Shown one piece after another: positions 45,601-58,165 of a DNA stretch of 64,000 nucleotides; position 1 is the first letter of the stretch; every line of letters begins with the position of its first letter. Source of the stretch: Dermacentor variabilis (taxonomy: Eukaryota > Arthropoda > Arachnida > Ixodida > Ixodidae); NCBI RefSeq assembly GCF_050947875.1, contig NC_134570.1, positions 109,276,622 through 109,340,621 of the forward strand, written 5' to 3'. The translations under genes and the position numbers were made by a program. The notes below the pieces were generated by a model that saw nothing but the letters and a program-made list of their open reading frames with translations, was not told the origin of the DNA and did not search any database.

Positions 45601-46135
45601 TTTAAGTGAGCGCTCAATCATTGTAATTAATTTCCTCATAACACGGTACGTACTCGGCTCCACATGTCCCGTCTTCCTTTTCAACAGTGTCGGCATTTTT
45701 ATTCGTCCTTTCGTCTTTAGAACAAAATAACTGCACAGCCTATATCCGTCTGTCCATATCTATATATCCGAATTAACAAAGCAAGCTGGGCGAGTTGCTG
45801 ACTGACCATGTTCCTAGGGGTGGGTAGCGCAGCCAGGACGAAGGACATGCCAAAAGGAAGAGGATGATACGAGCGCCATATTTCCACGCCGTATCTCGTG
45901 TGATCGGTGGAGGGAACAGTTATAAGTGCAGTGAAATACTTGTTTTTTTTTTTTTTGCAAGTACGAACATGCGCTCGATATACTGCGGGCTATCGTATGC
46001 AGTGATTCGCTCTCGTTGTTTATGTCTCGTCTTTTCCTTTTTTTTTCTTTTGTTCCTTTCACTCTCGCATGTGTGAGTGCTTGTTCGTGCTAGGATGTAC
46101 TTAATGCTATCGACATTTTTGCAATATTATTTTAT

Positions 46136-46140
<5 letters not shown>
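45601..46140. other. no gene recognised
   Basis: AT-rich anonymous DNA. Confidence 0.4.

Positions 46141-46200
<60 letters not shown>
46141..46200. repeat. AT dinucleotide microsatellite
   Basis: 30 pure AT units. Confidence 0.97.
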
Positions 46201-46202
<2 letters not shown>

Positions 46203-46359
46203 CAACAGAATTGGAAATGGAGTGGCCGGAGGCGTAGTGCTTCCAACTTCTCCAGTTAAATGGAACGGTACATAGCTATCCATCTCTTACATTTAGAACG
46301 CCATTAACCCTAACCTTTAATGTAGTAATTCCGAGAGCCGTTATAGGCATGGCCTCGAC

Positions 46360-46905
46360 GAAAAACAGAGAGAGAGCAAATGATAAATGAAAGGGAGGGA
46401 GGTTAACCATGACTGAACCCGGTTGGCTACCCTACACTGGGGAAAGGAAAAAGGGGAGGGAAAGATTAAAAGAAGAAGAGAAAATCCACTGGCGATATCG
46501 ATCGGTCACTGAGTCCGGATCCCAGATGGTGATTTAATCCGGTAGCTTTAAAATATTGCAGCAGCGCTTTTGTTGGCTTTTGTACTGCGATATGCGAGGG
46601 CATGGTCCCAAGATCTTGTTCAACGTGAAGGTTTTTTTTACCTAACATATTTAGAGCTGTGCAGAGGTCATGCCTTTCATTTTAAAAAGATGGGCAGTCA
46701 CACAGCATGTGTCAAACACGTATGTGCATTGGTGAAAGCGATGCCCAAGCGTAAGCGGCACAGCATCGTTTCCCGATTTCGCGGAAGTCCAGGTAACAGC
46801 CGCAGTAGCATAGATGGGTCGAGGGAATGCAGTCGATGCTGGGTGAATTCAGGTGTGTGCCACTTCTCCAATGTCATACGGTGCGCTGGGTTGCTTTAGT
46901 ATTTG
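46360..46905 (-). pseudogene. I-like LINE ORF2 C-terminus, 3' UTR and GA tail
   Basis: On the minus strand, pieces in several frames give the inter-domain linker and tail of an I-like ORF2: HRLHSLDPSMLLRLLPGLP (about 46800-46860) and LCRLRLGIAFTNAHTCLTHA (about 46700-46765). After frameshifts, DLGTMPSHIAVQKPTKALLQ and YFKATGLNHHLG follow (46500-46600). The 3' UTR carries CAGTGTAGGGTAGCCAACCG and GGTTAACCTCCCTCCC in minus orientation and ends in a short TC run. This links the coding family to the orphan 3' ends at 20.05, 38.2, 43.3, 45.4 and 62.2 kb. Confidence 0.7.
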
Positions 46906-48437
46906 GCTCCATCAGTTCGCGACAAATGTACAGAAACAAGGGTCGCTCTCTATCGTCTGCTTCTCTAACAGCTTCGTAAACGACGTCGAAGAAAAAAACG
47001 CAGATCGTAATTAGGAGCTGAATATAAGAAGCTTAAATGGCTTAGGCTTAAGAAGAAGCGCTTACCCACGAGCTGCTATGTAAATTCGTGGCAGCGGAGA
47101 AATACCTTTACTTGGTAACCACTGCGACGATTTTGATAAGGATTCTTGAATTCAAAAGAAGGTAAACTATAGTAATTGTATGGCGCAGATTTCTCATTTA
47201 GGTGCTTAATGTTTTTTTTTAAAACAATAAGCAATTCTTGAATGTAAGAAATGAAGAAATAAAGCTGGAGTATCAAGTTTACAGCTCAATAACCCAGCAC
47301 CAAAAATAAACGACATCATAATTCTGTAAACTGCATGTAATGGCACATACAGAGCGGTCAGTATTTAAGTATTATATACCACTCTGAAATATATGCCACT
47401 AGTTAAGGAGTAGGACTGTTGCAAAACCCTCATAAATTGTAACAATTTGACGTCAACCGTAAATTGGTATTTATTCTGATCTATTCTATTCATCGTATTC
47501 ATGTAAATTACTAAATTACTTTGCCCGTTTGAGTTGGTCTACGACGTGCAGACTGCCATATCGGTACTTAACGCCGAGTTACGAATTAGCAAAGTTACCG
47601 CTTCTAATTTTTGAAGCTAATCAATTTTAGAATAATCCAGTAACAAAGTTCTGCTACCTTTAGTAGCTAGAATTTCACCAAATATACAAAGCACGAAATA
47701 CACCAAATTTCATTCAATCAGTCCTGCGGTTGTCTATCTCATAAAAGCATTTCTGCGTTATGTGTATTTGAATATGCAAGTCGGAGTTGGCGCGGAGCTA
47801 GAGCTTCCTTTTGAAGGTGTCTGTGATTAGCCCCTCGCCTTCCGTAACTTATGCGTTCTGGAATCATTTGTCGGCGTCTCGTAAATACCTCTCTTGCGCG
47901 CAAAGTGCTTTGTGAATGCAGTTCCAGCGCGTTTCTGCAGTTTGAAGGAAAACACGATAACACCGAAATACAGAGGTGACGTGAAAAAAAAGAAAAAAAG
48001 AAAGCAGCAGGGAGCGATGAAACTAGAACCAAAAAAGAGTATATTTCATAATCCCCCCCCCCCCCCCCCCTTATCCAAGGCTCCTTCCAGACAAGTTCCT
48101 GTGTAAGTTAAAGAAGATAATTTTTGCACGAAAGGCAGGCTCGCGCTCGCGTATCCACTCACAGAATCCTTTCAGGCACTTAAAAAATTAAGGGCCGGCT
48201 GCAGAAGAGTACCGAAAGAAATACTGTGTGCCCAGGCTGCTTTCCAATTATAATGAGAAGCGTTTGCCATTGACGAGCAACGTTCCGAAAAGAAGCTTTG
48301 CACAGCTTGAAACTGTTCGCTCTGATAGCGCCTTAGGTAGCTCGGATAAATGTATTTTAGTACAGTGTTTCATGGCAGTCTTGACTCGAAGAAAGCGCTT
48401 GCATGACACGGATGTGGCACCGGTCAGCGGGAGCGAA
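46906..48437. other. no gene recognised
   Basis: AT-rich; an 18-base C run lies at 48053-48070. No domain in any frame. Confidence 0.4.
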
Positions 48438-48547
48438 TACAAACAAACAAACAAACAAACAAACAAACAAACAAACAAACAAACAAACAAACAAACAAAC
48501 AAACAAACAAACAAACAGACAGACAGACAGACAGACAAACAAACAAA
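48438..48547. repeat. compound AAAC/AGAC microsatellite
   Basis: About 20 AAAC units, then about 5 AGAC units, then AAAC again. Source of artefactual KQTN- and VCLF-repeat frames. Confidence 0.95.
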
Positions 48548-50454
48548 AATCAGCTAACACAAACCACGTCACGTGACACGACGTCACGAGAAGCCACATG
48601 CCACAAAATAATGCGAGCGCAACGCAATAGAGCTGCTAGCTCCCTTTGTCTCAAGGTTATGTGTTAGGTTGTGTGTGAAGTTTGTAGAGGGAGAGATGGT
48701 GGCGAGAGGTGCACGCACACAGAATTGCGACACATATCTAAACAAGCATGAGGCGTCATACCGCTGGTGTCACAGCAGCACATATTTATCTTAGAATATA
48801 ATGGGCACCACGACCAGCAGGCTTACACTAAATGGCCCGAGAATTGGGCAGCCCGAAAATAATAAAATCAAGGAAGCGGCTGGATATCATGAGCTATTCC
48901 AATAAAAGGTCTGTCCGCTTTGCAGATATACCTGTGGGGGGACATTACGCGCGCAGGTTTTAGATGGTGACAGAATCTTTGATTTCGCGGAACCCAGGTG
49001 CCCGCTCGCTGGCTCTGCGTCTTTTGTTGTTGTCGGTCGGCATTCAGGACTATATAAGTTGTCAATACACGGCGAGAAACTTTTCTTCTTACGTACTTAC
49101 ACGGAACCAAGCGGAGGCGGGGGGGTTAGGCAAAGAAAACTTCACTTGAAATACTTTGTACCGCATACTGCGCTTTCGCATCTCTTTTCTAGCGGTCATG
49201 AGGCTCTTCCATCGTCGAATATCGCTTTATGCGGGAGTCGGTCGACACGGGTGAACCAGGAGACGTTGCACGGTATAGTCATGCACGCTAAGTACACCCC
49301 GCGCATGTATACCAAAGGAGTGTTTATCACTTCCGACGCCCGAAAAATAGAGAAGTCTACATTAACGACCGAACTCGCTGCTGATGTAAATTTAATTTCT
49401 TTCTTTTCTTTTTTGCTTCGCTTCTTCTGCCTGGGCATGCGCGCAGGGAAAACATTACTTTATTCGCGGGTCGAGATATTTCTACATACAGCGCTTCACC
49501 TCCTCTCTTTCTTTTTTTCGCACCAAAGTTGCTCCACAGCGTAAGCAGATTTAGTAGAACAATGCGTCCGGGTTAAAAGTGAAGCGCTAAAAAGAGGTGC
49601 ACCCGCTCGTCGATAAGGCAGCGGTGGAGAACCGCGAGTGTCCGTACATACATATATGCCCGTGGCCTCAGCTTAAGCGCGTCTCATTTTCTCAGCGACG
49701 CATCTTGATTCCTCAGAAAAGGCAATTGCTTGAAGCGTCATCGAACCAAACCGCCCCTCCCCACCTCCCTCTCCAAATAACGAAAGTAATGAACTATGAA
49801 AAAGAACTCTTTGTTTTTTAATAGGATCTAGAAGCTCAAGGGGAATTAGCCGGTGACCTGGCGCTACAAGTCAACATCCTATAAGCACCGCGCGAGCGCG
49901 TGCTTTCATTATGCAAGAACCGGCAAGCGAGTGGCTCCGCGGCGCATAAGGAAAAAAAAATAAAAGAGAAGAGGGTGGGGAGAAGGGAAGGTGAGTGTTT
50001 CAACCATGGTTGCAACGGAACGCCTTCGCTGCCCCCTGCTGTGGTTGATCTTATGCGATTAAAAAAAAATAACGACGGAAATAATCTCAGCCAAAGATTA
50101 AAATTACGTGTAGTGCTGCGTACTCATTTTGCTCAAAAGCGCAAGATGCCGTACCGTCGACGCCCTCCGAATAATCGCCGTTGATGGACCCTCGAAATTA
50201 AGCTGCCTGTAGCGGTGAAACTGCGCTGGTTGGTGTCTCGGCGTTTGTAGTTCCCGAACAAAGAGGGGGAAAAAAGAACGTCAAGGAGGAGATAAAGAAT
50301 GAGGTGGTGAGAAGAAGAAAAAGAAAGCACCAGGCCATTCTGTTAGCTTAGCTATAGTGTGCGCGTGCTTTTTTTTGTCTTTTTCAAGCGAAGCTTTCTT
50401 TGCCTCTTCCGACTTTCCGAGCGCTACTGCTGCTGTGATGGTCGTCCCGCGCGT
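48548..50454. other. no gene recognised
   Basis: Anonymous DNA of mixed composition. The longest frame (49059-49544, 161 codons) has no recognisable domain. Confidence 0.4.
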
Positions 50455-50870
50455 GCCACTGGGTTCCTTGCAACACTACCAGATGGCGCTCGCCTCCGCG
50501 CATTCCCAGCGGTCGATTTAGGCACCACTCGCCTCCTTCGAGCACTTGGGTTCAGCGAGAGCAGTGGAAAAGTAAACATGTCCGCAATAGGCATTAGTAA
50601 GAGGCGATTGGAGGATTGGTGGAAGAAAAGTAGGGAAACGAGAAAAAAAAGAAACGGAGACGTAAAAAAGCACAGTTCGAAATAGGGGATCATAAAATTT
50701 GGGTGGGGTAGTTCATAGTGCTTTTTTTTTTCTTTTTTTATTGTTTAACCTAGGTAGGACATTAGGCAGTATAATAGCAAGAGCTTGGTGGTTCAACCCA
50801 CTGCCCCGTTCCAAAGGGGACGCTCATAACATCCGTCCGTCCGTCCGTCCGTCCGTCCGTCCGTCCATCC
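50455..50870 (+). repeat. repeat family E copy 2 with CCGT tail, preceded by a repeat A fragment
   Basis: 50455-50515 matches the inside of repeat A (CCAGATGGCGCTC(A/G)CCTCCGCGC as at 16479). From about 50530 the sequence follows family E: AACATGTCCGCAATAGGCAT, ATTAGTAAGAGGCGATTGGA, ACCCACTGCCCCGTTCCAAA and GGGGACGCTCATAAC. It then ends in CCGT tetranucleotides (50832-50865). Confidence 0.6.
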
Positions 50871-52173
50871 AACCGGTCGGCGCCATCGCAGCAACGTTGC
50901 ACAGTTTGTGCGCACGGCACGTACTCTGCTTGCTTTCCTATGCGACAAAAAGGCACGTGCGCGGCTGTGAAGGTGGCATGCTGGGCTGCGACAGTGTAAA
51001 CATTACAATCGTCCATAGCCTGAAGAGAGCGCTTGGAGTTGGCGTCTCAACAGCGTGTTCCATGGCCATGTATGTAGGAGCACCTAAACACGCGCCAGCA
51101 ATATGGCTCCAAAGTGTGCACTGGGCATCAAGGACACCCAGGCCCAAAAGAAGCGTTGCGTGGAACAGGAGGCGTCTTCGCTACGGTGCGAAACGTGGTG
51201 CAGCCGCCCCCCCCCCCCCCCCCCCCCAATGTATGTATACACATTTACAGGATACACGCAGTTATATCCTGTGTTTGACCACATGCGCGCCAAGAACGTC
51301 TCAACTTGGCATAGAATGTCTTGCGTCGGTCCTTTTAAATATGTGTTATATTCGCAAGCTGACTAATTTAATACAGCAGGGGCTACAAAGGTGACTGAAA
51401 AGAAGGCCAGTAAGTCTAGAGCCTAGAGAAGCTGCTGGGAGTGTGGCCAACAACTACTAATCAAGAACGTGTGCTGGTTGCTCTTAAAGAATTGGGATTT
51501 TATAACAGATCAAACAACGGGAGACCTGTTTGTTGTATGTTGTACCAACTCGCCCAAGCTTCCGCTTAAGCAGCGTTTATTTCTTAGAGTTCTTGGAGGT
51601 CACTGATATATCGGCGAAATACTAGGATACTGGTGAAAATAACGCCGTACGCATGTGCAATGTATACTGATGCACTTCACTCTCATGCGACATTTTGTGT
51701 ATCTGTTGATCTCGCAGTGTTTGCAACAGTTATATTGCTGTATGTATTTTATTAAGCGCGTTTCTTCCTTTTGACCGTTTGCGTATCTTTGGTGTACTTG
51801 TAGAGCTCGTGATATATAATGAGTCGTTTTATAATGTGCCATTTTATAATCTATATTTCAACACGAAAGTATTTTATGCCCGGTTCCATCATCAGCTTCC
51901 CGTAAGGGATGTTACATCGGCGCTAACACGCAAAACATGGTCTCTCTTGACAGGGATGACATCGTCATCTACGAGCGGTGAAGCGAAGTACTGCATGATG
52001 ACACTGACGAGCGCCGGCAGTGAGTCCTTCGGTACATCTCATCGCAGCGGGAGCTCCAACGCGGCGTAGCCCGGTGCAGGCGATGTAGGCCTTCTGCTGA
52101 GGCGACGACGACGTTTCCGCACGTGGTTTGTCTTTCGCGTCCGATTAGCCTGTGACACCTCGTCGCTTACGGC
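50871..52173. other. no gene recognised
   Basis: Contains a 21-base C run (51207-51227). Frames are composition artefacts or lack domains. Confidence 0.4.
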
Positions 52174-54916
52174 GTGCAGCTTCAACATGCATCAGCAGTA
52201 CTTACAGGCCACCTACATGCTTCGCTGGCGATGGCACCAGCTAAGAAAACTCTTGCGCTAAGCGGCGCAGAAAGGCAACGACCTCGATGGGCGAATCTCG
52301 CTTTGGTCCCGCGACAGGCGCGCCAGGGTGAAGCAGAACGCTTTCGCGCGTCCGTGGCGCACGCTGCGAACTCCGCCACTTGCATTCCTCAAGCTCAGCG
52401 TGTCGCAACTGAACTGGCTGTCCAAGACACTACGGAGCCGTACGAAAATGCTCGCACCTTCGCCGAAGCGACTCGGCAGCAGGACGCAGCGTGCCAAGGC
52501 AAACCGCAACACGGTCGCCGACCCGCAAATCGTGGGCCTTTCGCTGCACCAGACCGTGAGTTCACGGAGAAAACGTGCAAGAGCTTCTGTGAAGACGCGC
52601 TTCACTTTCGTGTTCTAACGATTACTATGAAAGAGGGATGAGTCATTCTTTTTTACGTTTTCGATAATGTGAGGTGGATTTCTATGTCACACACGTTAAA
52701 AGAAGTAGCCGGCACCATCTGCTGGCGCCAACATCTTCTTGTTTACTTATGTCACTAAATAATATAACACCTACGACAAGAGACATCGAACACTGGCTGG
52801 ATTATAGGCAACGCTACGCTATGCCTTGGACTTGAGACAAAGGTAACGCTTGACCAATGTGACCGCGGACCATTAACGTCTTTCGCTTTCTCACTGTGTT
52901 CCATCGTTTGTTCTTACGCCGCGTCGTATCGTGACTGACGCGCGCAGGGGCAGCGGTTAATCGCGGCCACGTTATTTCGCCGCAGACGGCTTTCTGAACT
53001 CGCCTCCCGATTGGCCAACACCGGCTCTTTAGGCTACACTAACACTGAACGGCTTTAATGAGACAGAGTATAGACAGGTAGACGTGTCGCTAGGCGAAAG
53101 GGAAACAAAAAATTAAGAACAGCAAAAGTGATAAATTACACCACCCATTAATAGTCACTTGACACATAGGGCTACCGCACAAAGAAAGGAAAACGCAAAC
53201 AGGAGACTCTGGCGCTGCCAAAGCTCGAGCTCCATGCATCACGTCTCGGAGAGCGACGACGTTGCTGCGAGAAGCCATAGGCTTAGGTAGGCAAGCTTTT
53301 GCTTCACGTCACTGAGTTCGAAAAAAAAAAAGAAACAACAAAATTAGTAAGAAACAAATACGGTGGAGCTTCAATGCTGTCACTATAGCCTCCGTCCCCG
53401 CTTTCGGTCCTGCAGCCTTTCTTCTGTGTCTTTCTTCTCCCTCCCTCCCACACTTCCACGTCCGCGTTCCTTGACGTGTCGTTTGTCGTACAGCACCGCC
53501 CGTCACGGCTTCCGTTCATTTATCAATCCGCAGCCTGGTTCACTTCTTCCCCCGCTTCTCTTCCCCCATTTACGTGTGCCGAAAGTTTTACGACGTTCGC
53601 TTTCGCAATGTACTCGCTGAGTTCGCAGTGCTACACACAGCGCGCCGTTGGAGCATGAAGCTTCCGTCTTCGCAAGCGTTTAGCACATGCGCGATACTCG
53701 ATTTCGACATGTTCGAGCAGCTGTCAGCATTGTTCTTCGATCATGCGCGTACAAGCGGCATGGTCGTACATGCAATGCAACGAGATAGTGCACTTGGCAG
53801 ACGTTCAGTACGCTAAGCGCGGTAGCGAAAGCCGTTTCTATATAGTGTATCGCATAAAAAGCACACGAATAGCGCGAACAAGAAACAGTGGTAGAGATGG
53901 TGGAACAATGAATCTCGCGCGAGCGAACGTTTCGACATCGGGGAAATTTCCCGGCCAGTCAACCTGTCGAAATATTGGTTACAGCGACATTCGTAGTGTT
54001 ACCTCCGTTATCAATCGAAGAGAAGCATTTGAACCTCTTTTCTCTTAAACATACTTGCAAAATTTTGGAAAGAGAGCAAGAACAGCGTGAAAACACAGGA
54101 AGTAAGGGTATGTGGTGGTGGCGGCGGTGCGTTGTAGCCGCAGGCGGACTTTGCCTGGCAATCGAGGCCAGCAACTGCTCCGCCTAAGCGTCCCTGGCCG
54201 TGACGGTGCGGCATTTACCACCCATTGATCAAATCGGTGCCTCTTGGAAATGTGGGAAGGAGGCGTGAAGCCTACTTGAGGGCTATACGCGTAGTGCGCG
54301 CCGAAGGAAGCGCTACTGGTGGATGCCTTATTAAGTGCGAACGGGAAAGCATCGAAGTAGACGTCCGCTGTATCTTCCTGCGTCGTTGCTTGAGCTTGTT
54401 TGACTCACGTCTTCGAAGCGAAATGAGCAACACCCGTTGCACGCGCGGGGGGGCGAAAGCTTCAAGGCATCCCGAAGAACAATTGCTGCCTGGTGGGGTG
54501 CTGAAATACCCGCAAGAACTTGTCGGCAAGCGGTTCCCATTTCTCACCGCGAGGTCTCACGAGCGGGAGTAACGGCAGCAATGGATCGCCGCCTTCGGCG
54601 GGAAACTTCTTGTTATCACGCTTTCTTTTGTCGTCTCGGTGTTTGCTGAGGTTACTCATGTTTAGATGGGCAAGCGATGAAGTTGATTATTCCCTACCCA
54701 TTTTTTGGTTTCGCTTAGGCTGTGAATGTCACTTGCCGCTTCTTTACGGTGTTGCTCTAGCTGGGGTTCACAGCTGTACGATTGCATCGTGTTGTGTTAA
54801 GGGTTGCAAGGGCTGATTTTATTGCTTTTATGGGGCCCGTTGAATCGTCGCACCAGCTGTAAATTCGTGAATCTATTTAATACGTGGCTTCGCACACGTT
54901 GAACAGTTAAAATTAA
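52174..54916. other. no gene recognised; GC-rich open region at 52174-52641
   Basis: The segment 52174-52641 is GC-rich and open for 155 codons on plus, with overlapping open frames in other phases. The plus frame is Ala/Gln/Arg-rich and carries no domain I know. The remainder is anonymous. Confidence 0.35.
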
Positions 54917-55075
54917 AGTTATATTTTGAGGCTTTTATGTTCCAGAACCACGATCTGATCATAACTGCGGCATGCCGTAAGTGATGGACCGCAGATTAAT
55001 TTCGACCACCTGGCGTTCTTTAACGTGTACCCTATGCACGGTACACGGGCGTTTGTATACGAGGTTCGATCTCGC
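54917..55075 (-). repeat. Ruka-like SINE fragment at the left edge of duplication copy A
   Basis: TTATGTTCCAGAACCACGAT, TTTCGACCACCTGGCGTTCT and GAGGTTCGATCTCGC correspond to the body and B-box region of the SINE at 18631. An internal deletion removes the middle part and the A-box end is absent. Confidence 0.65.
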
Positions 55076-57039
55076 TTCGCACCGTTTGTAAGGGGCTTAA
55101 GTGACGCTTTGTTTTATCGGAATGTTTAGAGGCAACTGCTTCTTTAACGGCCTTATTCGTTTCCCCCGAGCACATCCTCGATATTGCGGTTGCTCGAAAT
55201 ATGCCCTAGAAGAGAGATAGCTGAAGGCAATGGCTGCGGTTTTCTGCAACATATGGTATTGCTGTTTCATTCTCGCCAGAAAACTCGCTTGATGTTTTTG
55301 AAATCGTTACACCTTGACGCTGTCTGAGCAGGCTGAGTACGCAGATTGCCTCTTCGCCTGCACATTCTCTGTTATCGTTTGAGGCGTATAGGCATTGCGC
55401 TCCCAGCCGCAAATGATTAAGCCTGGCTTTGGCGCGAGCGCCCATCTACGCTGGCCGGCGCTGCTTCACCTTTAAGCATATCGTGTCGCTTTTTTTCTTC
55501 CAAAACACTAAAAAAAATAATACTCATAAGTTGCTAAGACTTTAGCCTTGTATGTTTCCAAGCAGATGACTACGGAAATTTCAGATTGCGATAACTGCAG
55601 TCGGGAGGGGAGCTCGCCGACGTACGCAGGGGAATCGTTTCCGTGGCGCTGCGCCAGCTTGCGCTTTTATTCACCCGCGCGTTTGGTGACTCCGTTCACT
55701 AGCGCGCGCATTTTTCATTACCTAATTCGTAACTACTCTTATTGAAGTGACTTTGCCGCCGCTTATTCGGCAATGACATGTGCATACATCGGTAGCGAGA
55801 TCATTACAACATGTGTGTAGCGGCATCGAGTAGGGCGGTGTCGTTCGAGATATGAGTGCGCACCGACGACGGAGTGCCTGTACTAGTTAGCTACAGAAAC
55901 AGTTCTACGGCAAGGGCAGAAAAAAAAAAGCGGTTGAGACCTTGCATCAGTCAAGAAAACGAAGTGCCTACTTAACACGAGCTCCACTTGGTATAACTGG
56001 GCTTCGTTGCGCTTGTACGTATGCGCGACGCACCCGGCGCACACGAGGACTATGTTGTTCCAAACTGCGGTAACGTCATGTGGACAAAAAAGAAAAAAAA
56101 GGAACGCACGCCGGGTACACCGGCAGGTGTCTCAACGAAAAGGTGCCCGAGCACCGAAATAATGCGTGCGCTACGTCATGCAGTGCAAGGTCATCTCGGC
56201 ATTCACTGCTGCGACCGTGAGTGCGCCCCCCCCCCCCTTCCACCACCCGTTCTTGATCAGTGCATTGTATTAGCAAGGAGCAGGTCGCAGTCAACACGTG
56301 AAATAATAGCAGTAGAAGCATTTTGCAAGCCCGGCGACTGCTGCGTAGGCGCCCCCCTTATCGCACCATCACGGCGTGAGCGTGATTATATGGCCGGGTT
56401 GTGGGGAACTCGTGGGTGATCGCGCTATGAGCGATTTGGCTCGTCTGCGTTATCACTGGCTTCGTTCCCGTAGACGCCGGTGCTTATATCCTGCTCTTCT
56501 GAAAATAAAAAGCTACAGAAATTCTGAGAATCTTCTACTAATGCATAAGCACTGTTTGGCTCGGCTGTGACTTCGTTTTTGCTTATTCAAGCAAAATTGC
56601 GCTTACTTGCTTTTTTCTAGCTTATGCGCGTCTCCCCATGACATCTCCGGTGGCTGAGAATGCTTAGGCTTTAGCAGCCTATGGCCAGATTTTCTCGCCG
56701 CATCCGGCTTCTTCAACGCAATCGTGCCAATTGAGCCGGAACACCGGGCACGAGTGCGCCTCGATGGAGCAGAGCGGTCGAGAGGGAACAAACAACAGCT
56801 GCCGTAGTAGAGCGTGAGGCATTGCGTGAGGGTCGAGTGCATCGCCTGGATGCCATGTCCCCCCTCACTGTCGCAGGCCTGCGTTGTGAGCGCGTTCCTC
56901 GTCCAGGCAAGCTAACGCCTGCGTTCCGACTGCGCCCCGCCTCGGTAAGGCCCAATGAAATCACGCCAAGAGTCTCAACGCGCTCGCTTGCCCGCGAGGC
57001 GTACATAACTCGAAGGACACTCGGCAGCATTCAGTTGGA

Positions 57040-57560
57040 CATTGGGCTAACCCAAAATCTCAAGTTGGCCCACACCCAAATTTAAGTCGCCCCACCCCAA
57101 AATTTCACGCTGGTCCAACCTCAACTTTCACGTCGGCCCACCCGCAAATTCAAGTAGGTCCACTCCCACATTTAAGTAGGCCCACTCCTAAATTTTAGTT
57201 GAACAAGCTCCTAATTTAAGTTGGCCCACCCCATAATTTAGCTTGGCCCACCCCCAAATTTCAGTTGGCCCACCCACAGATTTCAAGTTGGTTCACTCCC
57301 AAATTTCATTTGGCCCCCATTCATATTTAGAGTTGGCCGTACCTAAATTTAATTTAGCCCATGTCCAAATTTTAAGTTGACCCACGCCCAAATTTAAGTT
57401 GGCCCACCCCACATTTCAAGCTGGCCCACCCCCAAATTTAAGGTTGGCCCACAACCAAATTTCAGTTGGTCCATCTCCAAATTTCGAATTGACGAAATCC
57501 CAAATCTCAAGTCGACCCAACCCCAAATTTCAGTTGGCACACTCATACTATAAGCTTCCC
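57040..57560. repeat. 22-23-bp minisatellite array, copy A (about 24 units)
   Basis: Tandem degenerate units built from a GTTGGCCCAC half and a CCCAAATTTAA half. Unit length alternates between 22 and 23 bp. Open frames across it are repeats of the unit, not a gene. Confidence 0.9.
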
Positions 57561-57639
57561 CATGCATATTCTAAGGAGCCCTATCACATATCCATTCCTA
57601 GCCGTGGACCTTTCTTGGACCGGCCCGGCCTTATCTGCC

Positions 57640-57965
57640 GGTAGATCAGCGCCACGGCGCGGCTGTCAGTTGTTGAAGATGGCGGTTGTGCTTCACAGCT
57701 CCACGGCGTACGAGCATGGAAGTGTGATTCGTTTTCTAGGGAGCTAGGGACGAACGCCCATGGTGGTGTTGCGAGTTCGCAAAAGGCTATCAAAACTTGC
57801 ATGACAATGAGCGATCGGGGAGGCCGCGTGCGTCACTGACTACTAAAGGCGTATCCCAAATTTAGTACTGTGATGGGACAAATGTCTGAGCCAGTGAGGG
57901 AACTACATGGAATATTAGTGTAAGGTACGTAGAATGGTCCATACATTTGTAGTTGCCTGTATGCA
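57640..57965 (+). pseudogene. internally deleted mariner transposase remnant, copy A
   Basis: Pieces of the mariner N-terminal DNA-binding region are visible: EHGSVIRFLGS, then a stop, GRTPM, and in another phase FAKGYQNLHDNERSGRPRAS with LTT (about 57777-57845). The latter contains the GRPR linker that lies between the two helix-turn-helix units of mariner transposases. The catalytic domain is gone, and the following 110 bp look like mariner 3' flank. Confidence 0.6.
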
Positions 57966-58165
57966 NNNNNNNNNNNNNNNNNNNNNNNNNNNNNNNNNNN
58001 NNNNNNNNNNNNNNNNNNNNNNNNNNNNNNNNNNNNNNNNNNNNNNNNNNNNNNNNNNNNNNNNNNNNNNNNNNNNNNNNNNNNNNNNNNNNNNNNNNNN
58101 NNNNNNNNNNNNNNNNNNNNNNNNNNNNNNNNNNNNNNNNNNNNNNNNNNNNNNNNNNNNNNNNN
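57966..58165. other. assembly gap (200 N)
   Basis: Exactly 200 N, placed precisely between the two copies of the duplication. A round number usually means an arbitrary gap length. Confidence 0.99.

Larger units (their letters stand above)
55009..57965 (+). repeat. direct duplication, copy A (about 2.96 kb)
   Basis: Collinear along its full length with 58166-61153, with scattered substitutions and small indels. Content: the SINE edge, anonymous sequence (55080-57030) with a C run at 56226-56237, the 22-bp array (57040-57560) and the mariner remnant. It ends exactly at the N gap. Confidence 0.9.

Noticed and set aside
48228..48599. Frames rich in KQTN or VCLF repeats
   Set aside because: They are products of the AAAC/AGAC microsatellite, read on either strand.
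52174..52641. 155-codon plus-strand frame, Ala/Gln/Arg-rich
   Set aside because: Several phases are open in the same GC-rich block and no motif is recognisable. I keep it only as a GC-rich open region.
57040..57560. CRISPR-like array
   Set aside because: Units are contiguous and degenerate with no unique spacers, and the genome is eukaryotic.
57399..57644. Proline/asparagine-repeat protein across the 22-bp array
   Set aside because: It is the minisatellite unit translated; 22-23-bp units shift frame and do not maintain a periodic protein.
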